DNA of 64,000 nt from Affinundibacterium seohonense (GTDB lineage: Bacteria; Pseudomonadota; Gammaproteobacteria; Burkholderiales; Burkholderiaceae_D): positions 1 to 64,000 of the forward strand of contig NZ_JACOFW010000009.1 in NCBI RefSeq assembly GCF_014284305.1, in the 5' to 3' direction. The position numbers were made by a program, and so were the translations under genes. The notes beneath the pieces are model-generated. The model did no database searches and was not told where the DNA came from. It saw only the letters and a program-made list of their open reading frames with translations. The first letter of the stretch is position 1. Every line of letters begins with the position of its first letter. Shown here piece by piece: positions 8,430 through 16,498 of the stretch.

Positions 8430-10463
8430 CTAGTTGCCTCTTCCGATGAATTTTCTCGTCGAAGCATTCCCAGTGGTATTGTATTTATGCTGATCTGCCG
8501 TACGAAATTGGGTAACTAAAGACGACAATCGATCCGATTGTTCACGCATGCTTTCGGCCGCCGCCGCGGCCTGCTCGACTAGCGCCGAGTTTTGTTGCGT
8601 CATCTCGTCCAAGTTGTTGATGGCATCATTCACTTGATTGATACCTGCGCTCTGCTCCACGCTAGCATGACTAATTTGATTAACGAGCGTGGCGATTTTT
8701 CGAATGTCTTCGACCACTTTACCCATCGTCACACCAGCTTCATCCGCCATGACGCTTCCAAGATCAACCTTATCAACAGAATCATTGATCAAACTCTGAA
8801 TATCTTTCGCCGCCGCAGCAGCACGCTGAGCCAAACTGCGAACTTCGCTTGCGACAACGGCAAATCCTCGGCCTTGTTCACCAGCGCGCGCGGCTTCTAC
8901 CGCGGCGTTCAGGGCTAGAATATTCGTTTGAAAAGCAATGTCGTTAATCACATTAATAATTTCACTGACTTTTCGCGAACTACCTTTGATGTCAGCCATC
9001 GTCTGAACCATGCGATTGACAACACTTCCTGCAGTCGAAGCAACATCGCTAGCAGAGCTGACAAATCTGTCTGCTTCGCGCGCATTGTCAGCATTTTGAT
9101 GCACGGTAGAAGTTAGTTCCTCCATCGAACTCGCGGTTTCTTCGAGCGTACCTGCCTGGACTTCGGTACGTGACGACAGGTCAGCATTACCACTTGCGAT
9201 TTCTTGCGCGGCCGTTTGTATATTGATCGCGCCCACCCTAACCTCAGTGACAACTTTGCCTAAGCCTTCAGCAATCCCATTCATTGCTTGCAGCATTTTA
9301 CCGATTTCATTATTACTATTGCTTTCAATTCGACGGCTCAAGTCACCCATCGCTAAGGACTCGGCTAAGGAGGTTGCTTGTTCCAATGGCCGCGTTACGA
9401 CTCTGCGAACAAGCAATATAAATAAACCACCGCCAACGATTAAAAGTATCGTCGCTAAGCCGCCTAGCCACATGATTTGGTTTAAACTTTCTTCGGCTAA
9501 CTCACCTGAATAAACGCCGCCAACCAACATCCAGTTCACCGATGGCATAGGTCTAAACACCACTAATTTCTCTCTCGCTTTGGTCTCGCCTTGCTCAGGA
9601 TTAATCCAGTCATAGCGTAAGATGCCTGTCTTATTCTGAATCATTGTTTGCACGAAGAGCTGTCCATCCGCAGTCTTTGAGTCAAGAATATTTTGACCTT
9701 CTTTGACCGGATGAATCATTAAGGTTCCTTGTTGTTTTCCCTCTTTTTGATCAAATGCATAAAAATAGCCAGTTTTTGCAATCGTCATTGCTTTGATCTT
9801 TTCCTTTAGCAAACCCAAGGTCGGATCGATGTTGATCCCGATAAAAATGACACCGATCACTTTGCCATCCGCATCCATGAACGGATTGTAATAAGTCATG
9901 TAGTTGGTACCGAACAGTTTTGCTGCTCCAGTGAACTTTTTACCTTCAAGCAAAAGCGGATAGGCAGGATGAGCGCGGTCCAAAGCAGTGCCGATAGCAC
10001 GTTCGCCGTTTTCCTTCTTTAGGGAGGTGGATACGCGAATAAAATCAAGATCGTCTTTGACAAAAAAAGTGGCGATAGCACCTGTTCTTGCGGTGAACGC
10101 ATCAACGATGTCAAAATTATTGTTCAGTGTCTTATCATCGAGACTCAGGGCTAAGGTTTCTTTCGCGCCGACTTTACTCTTTTCACCGGCAACGATAGCA
10201 AACTTATCGCCAAGTTCCGCACGCAAATTGTTTCCCGTGCGCTCGGCATCTGCTTTGACAGCGCTATTAAAAACCTCAAAACTGTCATTCACTGAATTGA
10301 GTAAGTTCGAGATATCGTGCGTCGCGCTCTTCTCCAAGGATCGGTGAATACTAAACGCCACTGCCACGATAAAGATAAGAAAAATCAGAAATACACCGGC
10401 AAATACACTAGTACCAAGCAAGCGACCGACATTTTGATTGAGATTCGAAGCCATTTGGTTCAC
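8430..10463 (-). CDS. Methyl-accepting chemotaxis protein with Cache sensor domain
   Basis: The 677-residue receptor has TM1 (about residues 16-38), a periplasmic sensor of the Cache3-Cache2 type (about 40-320, containing [19 protein letters not shown]), TM2 (about 328-350), a HAMP linker and a cytoplasmic coiled-coil signalling domain. The conserved hairpin tip reads [20 protein letters not shown], followed by [17 protein letters not shown]. It would bind a small ligand, probably an organic acid or similar molecule, and control CheA. No CheR-tethering pentapeptide is present at the C-terminus. A perfect FNR-type box lies 61 bases upstream of the start, suggesting control by oxygen. Confidence 0.92.
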   Translation of the reverse strand: MNQMASNLNQNVGRLLGTSVFAGVFLIFLIFIVAVAFSIHRSLEKSATHDISNLLNSVNDSFEVFNSAVKADAERTGNNLRAELGDKFAIVAGEKSKVGAKETLALSLDDKTLNNNFDIVDAFTARTGAIATFFVKDDLDFIRVSTSLKKENGERAIGTALDRAHPAYPLLLEGKKFTGAAKLFGTNYMTYYNPFMDADGKVIGVIFIGINIDPTLGLLKEKIKAMTIAKTGYFYAFDQKEGKQQGTLMIHPVKEGQNILDSKTADGQLFVQTMIQNKTGILRYDWINPEQGETKAREKLVVFRPMPSVNWMLVGGVYSGELAEESLNQIMWLGGLATILLIVGGGLFILLVRRVVTRPLEQATSLAESLAMGDLSRRIESNSNNEIGKMLQAMNGIAEGLGKVVTEVRVGAINIQTAAQEIASGNADLSSRTEVQAGTLEETASSMEELTSTVHQNADNAREADRFVSSASDVASTAGSVVNRMVQTMADIKGSSRKVSEIINVINDIAFQTNILALNAAVEAARAGEQGRGFAVVASEVRSLAQRAAAAAKDIQSLINDSVDKVDLGSVMADEAGVTMGKVVEDIRKIATLVNQISHASVEQSAGINQVNDAINNLDEMTQQNSALVEQAAAAAESMREQSDRLSSLVTQFRTADQHKYNTTGNASTRKFIGRGN

Positions 10464-10523
10464 CTCTTATAAAATTGCAACTTCTTTTGTACCAGAGCGA
10501 AAAACACCGTATTTGAATTAATA

Positions 10524-10537
10524 TTGATCTATATCAA
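10524..10537. promoter_or_regulatory. FNR/Anr-type binding site
   Basis: TTGATCTATATCAA matches the FNR consensus TTGAT-N4-ATCAA at every defined position. Its centre is 67 bases upstream of the chemoreceptor start at 10463, which allows a class II position if transcription begins near 10489. The other flanking gene begins at 10708, so regulation of either gene is possible. The gap 10464-10707 shows no other clear site. Confidence 0.6.
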
Positions 10538-10707
10538 CATATTAGTTCCAAAACTAGGGCCGAGAATATTTTTTCGCGATGATGCAACAATGTTTTACAA
10601 GTAAATATCGGGTCTAAATTCATAATTCAAATTAACAATCATCAAGAGCTCGACGTTGTTCTCGATCATTGTCAGGCTAACAATAAGGGATACATAGGAA
10701 AGCATCG

Positions 10708-11055
10708 TTGTTTGCTTTACACTTCCAGCTCTCAAGATTTTTTGCCATGTCACTCATGCTTACAGCTGAACTCACGATCATCCTGCTCAATGTCGTCATC
10801 GCCCTACTCGCCTACCTCTCGGTATATCCAACACTAGCGGGGAATGATTTCAACAAAATCGCGTTGTACGATATTGGGACATCAAGTATCGCCTTAGCGA
10901 TTGTTGGCTATCACTATTGGGGTAGTGATTACGTATTTGACCTACTGGTCACGGAGGTGAATTGGTTTTGGTTCACGCTGGCCACCTATAGTGCAATCGA
11001 GATTCCTTTGATGTTGTGGTACTTTAAAAAGCATGAGGTTATTGTCAGCAAATGA
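10708..11055 (+). CDS. Small integral membrane protein, unknown
   Basis: The protein has three to four membrane segments (ELTIILLNVVIALLAYLSV, IALAIVGYHYWG, FWFTLATYSAIEIPLMLWYF). Two starts are possible. The TTG at 10708 has AGGAAAG upstream and gives 115 residues; the ATG at 10747 lacks a ribosome site and gives 102. I do not recognise a named family. It precedes the DUF1877 fusion gene on the same strand by 74 bases and may be co-transcribed with it. Confidence 0.6.
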   Translation: MFALHFQLSRFFAMSLMLTAELTIILLNVVIALLAYLSVYPTLAGNDFNKIALYDIGTSSIALAIVGYHYWGSDYVFDLLVTEVNWFWFTLATYSAIEIPLMLWYFKKHEVIVSK

Positions 11056-11129
11056 GTGCCTAACACCGCACAAAATCCTCAAGAAAAGCGCCTGATCGAT
11101 AAACCACGCAAACATAAAGGAAATGCACT

Positions 11130-12113
11130 ATGAGTATGGCGGCATGGTTTGTACCGGTGAACGAAAAAACCATCGCGAATCTCAGTGAAACACCCGACGC
11201 AATGGATGATTTTCTGTCCCATCATCATGGTGATCATGATGGTCATGGTTCAGCCGACGATGGCGAGATCGGACAGTCCTGGCACTATTTCCACTTCGCA
11301 CTATCTGATGAGGTCGATCCAGAAGCATCCGTTCTATCCAAAGCGGTACTCGGCGGTGTTGAGGTCGGCAAAGACATGGGCTATGGCCGCGCTCGTATCC
11401 TCATGCCGGAGGACGTTAGCACGATTGCTGCCGCACTGTCTAAAATGGATAATGTTGAGATGTCCGTGCGTGACGGCAATGACGCCTCAGACAATGTGCT
11501 GGAAAATTTTCTGGCATTTGTCGCGTTTTACCAAGATACAGCGACACGTGGGGACGGTGTCATCACTTGGATAGTCAAGCCCGACTTTCCGGTGAGCCAA
11601 GCCATGCTACTCGTACCCGAGAAAACTAGTCCTGCTGATCTTAAAAGCAAAACGGCGAGTGCTGGCTTTTGCTATTTATTAAGCGCTTTGTGGGTAGGCA
11701 TGGGCGTCTACATCTACACGCTACATGAAAATAAATCAGCGCCACTCAGGCTGGCTGAGCCCACCACGATCGAAGTTACATTCGAACGTGCGCGCTGTTA
11801 TCCCGATCCCTATCGCAAAAAGCGTGCGCTGATGGAGCAGACCTACTCCTATGCACCGGATACCGCTAACGACCTAGGTAAACGGTACGAAGTCCTGGAT
11901 CTGGTACGTCAGCCATCATTAGAAACTTGTGAACTTGCCTTACCACAAGCGACGCGCAATCCACCGCGCTCCCATGTTTGGTATGACAAAGCCGTTCCAA
12001 CAAAAGCCCGATGGGATATCGATAATGATTCGCCCAGCTTTATCATTTGGTTTACCTTAATCGGTGCTGGCATTTTATTCGCGATAGGACGTTCTAAACA
12101 CGGCAAGGCTTAG
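11130..12113 (+). CDS. DUF1877 domain fused to a two-TM membrane module
   Basis: Residues 1-150 match DUF1877 (YfbM-like): an N-terminal SMAAWFVPV strand, SWHYFHFALS, then VLGGVEVGKDMGYGRARIL and MPEDVSTIAAALS. A histidine-rich loop (HHHGDHDGHG, residues 31-40) replaces part of the normal sequence. DUF1877 proteins are usually about 160 residues and soluble. Here another 175 residues follow, with a membrane segment at about 178-198, a probable extracytoplasmic loop with three cysteines, and a second segment near 300-320. The start has AAAGGAAATG upstream. The function is unknown; the His-rich loop could bind metal. Confidence 0.75.
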   Translation: MSMAAWFVPVNEKTIANLSETPDAMDDFLSHHHGDHDGHGSADDGEIGQSWHYFHFALSDEVDPEASVLSKAVLGGVEVGKDMGYGRARILMPEDVSTIAAALSKMDNVEMSVRDGNDASDNVLENFLAFVAFYQDTATRGDGVITWIVKPDFPVSQAMLLVPEKTSPADLKSKTASAGFCYLLSALWVGMGVYIYTLHENKSAPLRLAEPTTIEVTFERARCYPDPYRKKRALMEQTYSYAPDTANDLGKRYEVLDLVRQPSLETCELALPQATRNPPRSHVWYDKAVPTKARWDIDNDSPSFIIWFTLIGAGILFAIGRSKHGKA

Positions 12114-12305
12114 CCTAAGGTGCTGCAGTTTACGCTGCACAGATACACTCAATATGAGCACTACAGGTGCGCCGACGGAAAATCCAAGTTAACAAAAGTA
12201 GTCGCTTGCCAGCTCAAATTACATGACCGAATGTGGCGAGAACGCATCAATTCCCCAAGTTAAGCTACCTGCTCCTGATTTCAACCACAAGTAAGGAGCA
12301 AATTC

Positions 12306-13043
12306 ATGAATATCATCCTCATCCACGGCAGCTGGCATGGCGCCTGGTGTTGGCATAAAGTCGTCCCCCTTCTACGCGCAGCGGGACATACTGTTTTAAT
12401 TCCAGATTTGCCGGCACATGGTCGTGACTGGCGCATGATGCGGGGTCGCATCACCCTAGCGGCGATGACGACATCGGTGAGTAAATTGCTAGATCGACTG
12501 ACCGAGCCTGCGATGATCGTCGCGCATAGTCGCGGCGGCATTATTGCTGCCAATCTGGCAGAGCGCCATCCTGACAAAATTCAGTCTTGCGTCTACCTAG
12601 CGGCATACATGTTGCGTGATCGAGAGCGCGTTGCCGATTATTTTCGTCAAGATAAAACCTCGCTGGTCAGGAAGCACCTGCAGATTCAACGCAGCAGCCT
12701 GACCGATAGTTTGCCAGAAGAGGTACAACGCGCGACCCTGTATGCTGACTGTGATGAGGCCGATGTCGAACTAGCGCGAAGTTTACTGACAGCCGAACCC
12801 TCACTACCAGCATTAACACGATTACGTTTAAGCCCCGCCAATTATGGCCGCGTGCCGCGACACTATATCCAACTGGCCCAAGATCATGCCGTCACACCAG
12901 AATTACAAAGCCTCATGATCGCTAACTCTCCCTGTGCCTCTGTGACTACGATCGATGCCAGTCATTCGGCTTACTTTTCACGGCCTGTAGAATTGGCAGA
13001 TGCGATTGATGGTATTGCGAATCCTCAAAAACGCTTACAATAA
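12306..13043 (+). CDS. Alpha/beta hydrolase (MES/HNL-like esterase)
   Basis: The 245-residue protein has the alpha/beta-hydrolase oxyanion motif HGSWHGAWCW at residues 7-16, the nucleophile Ser75 in VAHSRGG, and a likely catalytic His in DASHSAYFSRP near the C-terminus. The layout resembles the plant methylesterase/hydroxynitrile-lyase branch that is common as stand-alone esterases in bacteria. The substrate is unknown. A good ribosome site (AAGGAGC) lies upstream of ATG 12306. The zinc-ribbon membrane gene follows after 81 bases. Confidence 0.85.
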   Translation: MNIILIHGSWHGAWCWHKVVPLLRAAGHTVLIPDLPAHGRDWRMMRGRITLAAMTTSVSKLLDRLTEPAMIVAHSRGGIIAANLAERHPDKIQSCVYLAAYMLRDRERVADYFRQDKTSLVRKHLQIQRSSLTDSLPEEVQRATLYADCDEADVELARSLLTAEPSLPALTRLRLSPANYGRVPRHYIQLAQDHAVTPELQSLMIANSPCASVTTIDASHSAYFSRPVELADAIDGIANPQKRLQ

Positions 13044-13124
13044 AATGTGACATCGAATCAATTATCACAAGTCCCTCAACAGCACATCATCACGTTCGAT
13101 CACGCTGATTTAACAAGATAGCCT

Positions 13125-13481
13125 ATGTATGCATGTCCACACTGTCATCTTCTGGGTGTTTCGTATCTACACAAGTGGCGCGCGCATCCGGCACAACCAG
13201 CGACATGTACACATTGCGCTCAACTTAGCGATGTGAGTAGTGCGACTTCCAATGCTATTTTTAGTGTGGGATGTCTGTTGATATTGCTCAGCTGCACCTT
13301 AGCGTTCAGCTATCAATCGTGGTTAGTCGGAATAATAGGCGCGTTAGGATCGATCTGCTGTTACGGCTATGGCTGGCATGTCGTACCGCTACGCATCACT
13401 TCCCATGCTGATGCCGAACACGCGAAGAAAATAAGTTGGACAGCAGGGCTACTAGCGGCCTTGGCTAGCTTATTTCACTAA
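13125..13481 (+). CDS. Zinc-ribbon membrane protein
   Basis: The 118-residue protein has two CxxC knuckles, CPHC (residues 4-7) and CTHC (28-31), forming a small zinc ribbon. Two or three membrane helices follow (AIFSVGCLLILLSCTLAF, LVGIIGALGSICCYGYGW, TAGLLAALASLF). Such proteins are mostly uncharacterised. Its 3' end is of special note: a diverged second copy of the last codons and the following bases lies at 16442-16545, on the far side of the cassette array. Confidence 0.65.
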   Translation: MYACPHCHLLGVSYLHKWRAHPAQPATCTHCAQLSDVSSATSNAIFSVGCLLILLSCTLAFSYQSWLVGIIGALGSICCYGYGWHVVPLRITSHADAEHAKKISWTAGLLAALASLFH

Positions 13482-13528
13482 TTGCCTGCGTTGTCGTCAT
13501 TACGCGCTGCACCGGAATACCTCTGTCG
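13478..13528 (-). pseudogene. 3' fragment of a membrane-protein gene (relative of 16483-16800)
   Basis: Read on the minus strand this stretch encodes RQRYSGAARNDDNAGN and a stop. It aligns with the C-terminus RQRHSSAAGDDEPQSSE of the intact membrane protein at 16483-16800. Upstream of 13528 the similarity is lost. It therefore looks like a truncated end of a second gene copy, overlapping the stop of the zinc-ribbon gene exactly as expected for a convergent pair. It marks the left flank of the cassette array. Confidence 0.6.
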
Positions 13529-13683
13529 ATAGGTGTGTTCATCCGAGTCGACTGACTGTATTCAGGCGAGCGATATGGTCATACAATCCGCCTTCAGTTT
13601 AGGCTGCGAATGATAAATACTGGATCAGTGTGGGCTCACAAACCTGGTTACCAACTCTTTAGTGAAAGAGGTTCATGCGGTGG

Positions 13684-13737
13684 CGTTGGAATTGAGGGGC
13701 GGTGCGACGGCGCGTCCGATTGAAGGAAGGATTAGCC
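13684..13737 (-). other. Partial attC site of the 268-aa cassette
   Basis: On the minus strand GGCTAAT (13731-13737) is complementary to the GTTAGCC that opens the same cassette at 14553, bar one base. It is followed by CAATCGGACGCGCC, closely similar to the same part of the attC at 14547-14637 (CGATCGGACGGGCC). A matching L'/R' half ending in GTT cannot be found further left, so the site is truncated. The 150 bases between 13530 and 13684 show nothing recognisable. Confidence 0.55.
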
Positions 13738-14538
13738 ATCACTAGCGCCGCTTGGGCGTTCGCCTATGGAAATGCCCTTCCCGCGGGCAAACTCTACCGC
13801 CGAGTTAGCGAGCTCGACAGCCGCTTCGTCGGCGAAGGCGCAGATCTCGGCAAGTTGGAGAGGCGAAAGCTCAACAAGTTGACCCTTATCAAAGAAGCAG
13901 GATCGATCGACGTACTTTGATTCCAGTGCGCCACCTTGCATTGGCAGTCCATCGAGAGGGATGTCGTGATTTAGAACCGGTGTGCCTCCGGCCGGAATAA
14001 AGTAAATCTCAAGAGCACGCCACCGAAGTTGAAGATGGTTGCCTTCATTGAAGTCTTCGCGCCCAACGACGCCACGTCGATGGGTGAAGCAGTTTCGCGC
14101 GGCGTTTACAGACAACCAGCCGTGCTCATGCTGGGTTGTGACGGTGAACTGGCGACGCAAGATGTCAAACTTGTCCGGGAAGCCAGCTTTGTGGAACTTC
14201 TTCTGGAGTCGATCGCACTCTTCTGGTGTCTTTTCGCCAACGACCCAATCGAATGTGAGGCAGGCTTGATTCACTTTCTCCATGTACTCGACGAACGATT
14301 CGTGTAGCTCTCGCAGCGCGTTCACGATGACCCAAGTACGAAATTCGTGCTTGTACTCTGCAAGCATATTCTCATCGTTTGTTTCCGGAAGGACCCGGTA
14401 TTTGGTCTGGTGAGAAAGGTCATATTCGCAAACGTTCGGATTGTTCGCCATGTTTACGGCGAAACCCATAAACAGAGACGCTCTGCGAATACCGAGCCTC
14501 GCGATCTCAAGAACCTTTTCAAAGTCGATGCCTTGCAT
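13732..14538 (-). CDS. Cassette-borne protein of unknown function (268 aa)
   Basis: The 268-residue protein is soluble and largely helical, without signal peptide or membrane segments. It contains HGWLSVNAARNCFTHRRG, a conserved-looking basic centre, and is otherwise unfamiliar. The ATG lies 9 bases after the GTTAGCC box and the stop codon TAA overlaps the R'' box, exactly the packing of an integron cassette. It would be transcribed from outside the cassette, probably from a promoter in the leader near 16290. No function can be proposed. Confidence 0.65.
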   Translation of the reverse strand: MQGIDFEKVLEIARLGIRRASLFMGFAVNMANNPNVCEYDLSHQTKYRVLPETNDENMLAEYKHEFRTWVIVNALRELHESFVEYMEKVNQACLTFDWVVGEKTPEECDRLQKKFHKAGFPDKFDILRRQFTVTTQHEHGWLSVNAARNCFTHRRGVVGREDFNEGNHLQLRWRALEIYFIPAGGTPVLNHDIPLDGLPMQGGALESKYVDRSCFFDKGQLVELSPLQLAEICAFADEAAVELANSAVEFARGKGISIGERPSGASDG

Positions 14539-14546
14539 TCTGTTAT

Positions 14547-14637
14547 GGCTAACGCAACGCTGAGCGGCTGGCAGCCCACAAATTAATAAATTCTGTACCG
14601 ATTTTATGGCCCGTCCGATCGAGCACTCTTTTAGGGC
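14547..14637 (-). other. attC recombination site (SUKH / 268-aa junction)
   Basis: This 91-base site reads on the minus strand from R'' GCCCTAAA (14637) to R' GTTAGCC (14547-14553). Internal arms CGATCGGACGGGCC and GGGCTGCCAGCCGCTCAGCGTT provide the partly paired stem typical of attC. The R'' box belongs to the SUKH cassette and pairs with its own opening GTTAGGGC except at the last base. Confidence 0.75.
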
Positions 14638-14643
14638 TTTCTC

Positions 14644-15165
14644 CTACCATACCTTCCACCATGGCTTACTTTTTTGCGGAACTTTGGGTGGTTCCATCTC
14701 CGTAAACGAGGAAAGATTTTCCATTAGTTCCTGATAATTAAAATCGTTTTCAACTAGCTGTTGAACGAAATTACAAAACGAAGTTGATGCGACACCAAAT
14801 CCAAAAGGATCGTGGCAGCAATAATAGACAGCTACCTCGCCCTCGACAGCTATTTCAGAAGGATTGAATGCTAGGTAGTTCCCTAAACCATCAGTGGAAA
14901 TCGCAACGAATCCGTCGAACTCTACTCCAGGCATATCAAATGTGTAAAGTTCGGATGGGTCAAACATACGAAGGTCATCGTTAAAATCTCCGACTCCTAA
15001 TACAGCGCAGAATTGCGCATAGCTTTCCGGAACACGAATGCCTAACTTGTCCATCGCATCTTGTAGATCAAATTCACTTGCCTTTTCCCGAGGAACAAAT
15101 ACCGGATTGTGGCGTTTGTTTCGCGCCGAAACAATCTTATTAAGGACGCTTTCTTCGATTAGCAT
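14644..15165 (-). CDS. SMI1/KNR4 (SUKH) family protein
   Basis: The 173-residue protein has the SUKH pattern: an N-terminal helix, LGIRVPESYAQFCAVLGVGDF (the PxxY entry motif), ISTDGLGNYLAFNP and CCHDPFGFGVASTSFCNFV. SUKH proteins in bacteria frequently act as immunity proteins against polymorphic or contact-dependent toxins; no toxin gene is adjacent here. The gene is a cassette: ATG 15165 lies 6 bases after the opening GTTAGGGC and the next attC begins 6 bases after its stop. Immunity is inferred from the family only. Confidence 0.8.
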   Translation of the reverse strand: MLIEESVLNKIVSARNKRHNPVFVPREKASEFDLQDAMDKLGIRVPESYAQFCAVLGVGDFNDDLRMFDPSELYTFDMPGVEFDGFVAISTDGLGNYLAFNPSEIAVEGEVAVYYCCHDPFGFGVASTSFCNFVQQLVENDFNYQELMENLSSFTEMEPPKVPQKSKPWWKVW

Positions 15166-15170
15166 TTAAA

Positions 15171-15261
15171 GCCCTAACGCTGAGTTGTGCGGCGCGCGCA
15201 CGAATTTGTGCAATGAAAAAAAGCTCTAATTTGCGCGTCCGTTACGAATGCCATGTTAGCC
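15171..15261 (-). other. attC recombination site (WGR / SUKH junction)
   Basis: A 91-base site running on the minus strand from R'' GGCTAAC (15255-15261) to R' GTTAGGGC (15171-15178). Inner arms TTCGTAACGGACGCGC and GCGCGCGCCGCACAACTCAGC form an imperfect stem around a central T-rich loop. GGCTAAC is the exact complement of the GTTAGCC that opens the WGR cassette. Confidence 0.82.
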
Positions 15262-15267
15262 ATATAG

Positions 15268-15747
15268 TTAAGCATTCTCATCAAAGATGCGAGTGTAATT
15301 AGAAAATTCTGTGCCAATCAATTCCTTTTCGATCACCGCTTTGGCAACTTCGAAATCGACTACAAAATTACAGACTTCCATAGATCCACTTCCAATACTT
15401 CCTCCATCGCATGCGCCTAGTCCCGTCCATCCAAGCGTTTCATTCATTAGCGCTTCGAGACGGTGCCTTTTCTCAATGTCTTCTTGAGTACCCATACCGT
15501 CAACCAAGTATTCAATTAGAAGCGTTGCATGTTCTTCCTGTTCTATCGGACGAAATCCATTTGCGACAAGGCCATCAACTTCTTTTTGAATAATCGTCTC
15601 AGCCTTCTTGAAGAAAGAGGACTTGATCGTTTTTGATTCACCTCGCGTGCCGAGTTCTCCCCAATGGACCGCGTGAAATCCATTTCCAGTGCTCCAAGTT
15701 TCCCAGTATTCTTTTCTGGCATCGGAAAATTTATATAGTTTCAGCAT
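15268..15747 (-). CDS. WGR domain protein in a cassette
   Basis: Residues 1-75 form a WGR domain: KLYKFSDARKEYWETW, then HWGELGTRGESK and the lysine-rich SSFFKKAETIIQKEV, ending in YRP-like FRPIE. WGR domains occur in poly-ADP-ribose polymerases and bacterial MolR-type regulators and can bind nucleic acid. The remaining 80 residues contain LEALMNETLGWTGLGACDGG and VCNFVVDFEVAKAVIE, which I do not recognise. The gene fills a cassette opened by GTTAGCC at 15766; its function is unknown. Confidence 0.75.
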   Translation of the reverse strand: MLKLYKFSDARKEYWETWSTGNGFHAVHWGELGTRGESKTIKSSFFKKAETIIQKEVDGLVANGFRPIEQEEHATLLIEYLVDGMGTQEDIEKRHRLEALMNETLGWTGLGACDGGSIGSGSMEVCNFVVDFEVAKAVIEKELIGTEFSNYTRIFDENA

Positions 15748-15759
15748 ATCTATTTTGAT

Positions 15760-15883
15760 GGCTAACGCTGAGCTGATCGGAACTGCGCATGTCGCGAATT
15801 ATCCGATGAACAGATGATTGATAGAATGCTGACCGCCGAAACACCAATATGCGCAGTTTCCGTGTCGAGCGCCAAGTTATGGG
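15760..15883 (-). other. attC recombination site (118-aa / WGR junction)
   Basis: A 124-base site from R'' CCCATAAC (15876-15883) to R' GTTAGCC (15760-15766) on the minus strand. The arms GGAAACTGCGCAT and ATGCGCAGTTCC pair almost perfectly, giving the long folded stem expected of attC. CCCATAAC is the exact complement of the GTTATGGG at the start of the same cassette (16240-16247). Confidence 0.85.
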
Positions 15884-16233
15884 TTACCCCAGTTACTAAT
15901 TATTTGATCGAGCGACTTCAATACTTTTACCCGCTTCGCTCCGCTATTTATACCTTTAGGCAGTTTTGAATACCAAGGATGCCAATAATGCTCATATTCA
16001 TGTCCACTCTCTTTAGATGATGGATGAATTGATTTTAGAAAGTAACTTTTACACTCAAGTACCTGTTCCATGCTCGCAAACTGGAAAACAAAATTACAAA
16101 CGTCAGCAAAATAGACCCACTTTTCGATCAGATTGTCGCGCGATGCTTCAACCGGAATACCGCCCTCATTTCGAGAACCCATGTAATCAGTGTGTTTTCT
16201 AGGGTCTGCAATCTCCCTCCAAACTTTGCTCAT
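15877..16233 (-). CDS. First-cassette protein of unknown function (118 aa)
   Basis: A 118-residue soluble protein, rich in aromatic residues (HEYEHYWHPWYSKLP), with no signal peptide or recognisable domain. VYFADVCNFVFQF in the middle looks like a buried strand. It is the cassette directly next to the attI-like site, 7 bases after its opening GTTATGG box, and would be the first to be transcribed from the leader promoter. The stop codon lies within the R'' box. No function is proposed. Confidence 0.6.
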   Translation of the reverse strand: MSKVWREIADPRKHTDYMGSRNEGGIPVEASRDNLIEKWVYFADVCNFVFQFASMEQVLECKSYFLKSIHPSSKESGHEYEHYWHPWYSKLPKGINSGAKRVKVLKSLDQIISNWGNP

Positions 16234-16240
16234 CTATGAC

Positions 16241-16378
16241 CCATAACGTGTTTTCCGCGACCGTTCGTCCAATAATCCCGACACAGTTCGCATAGAAAGT
16301 TTTAAAAAATTCTTAAGACCCTTTTGCAGCAAGGCTCTTCATAGATCCACTAGATATTTAATTAGTATTAAATTTTCT
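16241..16378 (-). promoter_or_regulatory. attI-like site and cassette promoter of array A
   Basis: From the crossover box GTTATGG (minus strand, 16241-16247) to the integrase start at 16379, this leader is about 80% identical to the one at 18019-18158. The similarity ends exactly at the GTT in both. A possible cassette promoter on the minus strand has TTAAGA (16311-16316) and TATGCG (16289-16294), 16 bases apart. The arrangement, with integrase and cassettes diverging from the site, is the standard integron layout. Confidence 0.65.
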
Positions 16379-16498
16379 ATGAAAACCGTCACAACAATTC
16401 CTTCGCATTCTACGCAGCTTCTAGGTCATGTCAAGGAAGCAAATTGGCGAGCGTGGATACTGATGGCCTTGGCTAACTTACTTCATTCGCTTGACTGA
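16379..16498 (+). pseudogene. intI: 5' stub of an integron integrase gene (array A)
   Basis: The ATG at 16379 opens MKTVTTIPSHSTQLLGHVKEA, which resembles the IntI N-terminus (QLLxQVREAIR-type). After the codon ending at 16441 the reading frame runs into a different sequence encoding NWRAWILMALANLLH, a diverged copy of the zinc-ribbon protein's C-terminus (SWTAGLLAALASLFH). So only about 21 integrase codons remain, and the stub is joined in frame to a host-gene remnant. Identification as IntI rests on this short match plus position and orientation beside attI. Confidence 0.6.

Larger units (their letters stand above)
13684..16440 (-). mobile_element. Integron cassette array A without intact integrase
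   Basis: Four minus-strand gene cassettes (unknown 118 aa, WGR, SUKH, unknown 268 aa) are joined by attC sites, with an attI-like leader and the first codons of an integrase gene at the right end. Each cassette starts with a GTT-core box complementary to its own R'' box: GTTATGGG/CCCATAAC, GTTAGCC/GGCTAAC, GTTAGGGC/GCCCTAAA, GTTAGCC/GGCTAAT. Gene starts follow the box closely, as is usual in cassettes. No complete IntI gene is present, so the array should be immobile unless an integrase acts in trans. Confidence 0.8.

Noticed and set aside
12306-12577. Open frame on the minus strand opposite the alpha/beta hydrolase
   Set aside because: Shadow of a strongly supported gene with clear catalytic motifs on the other strand.
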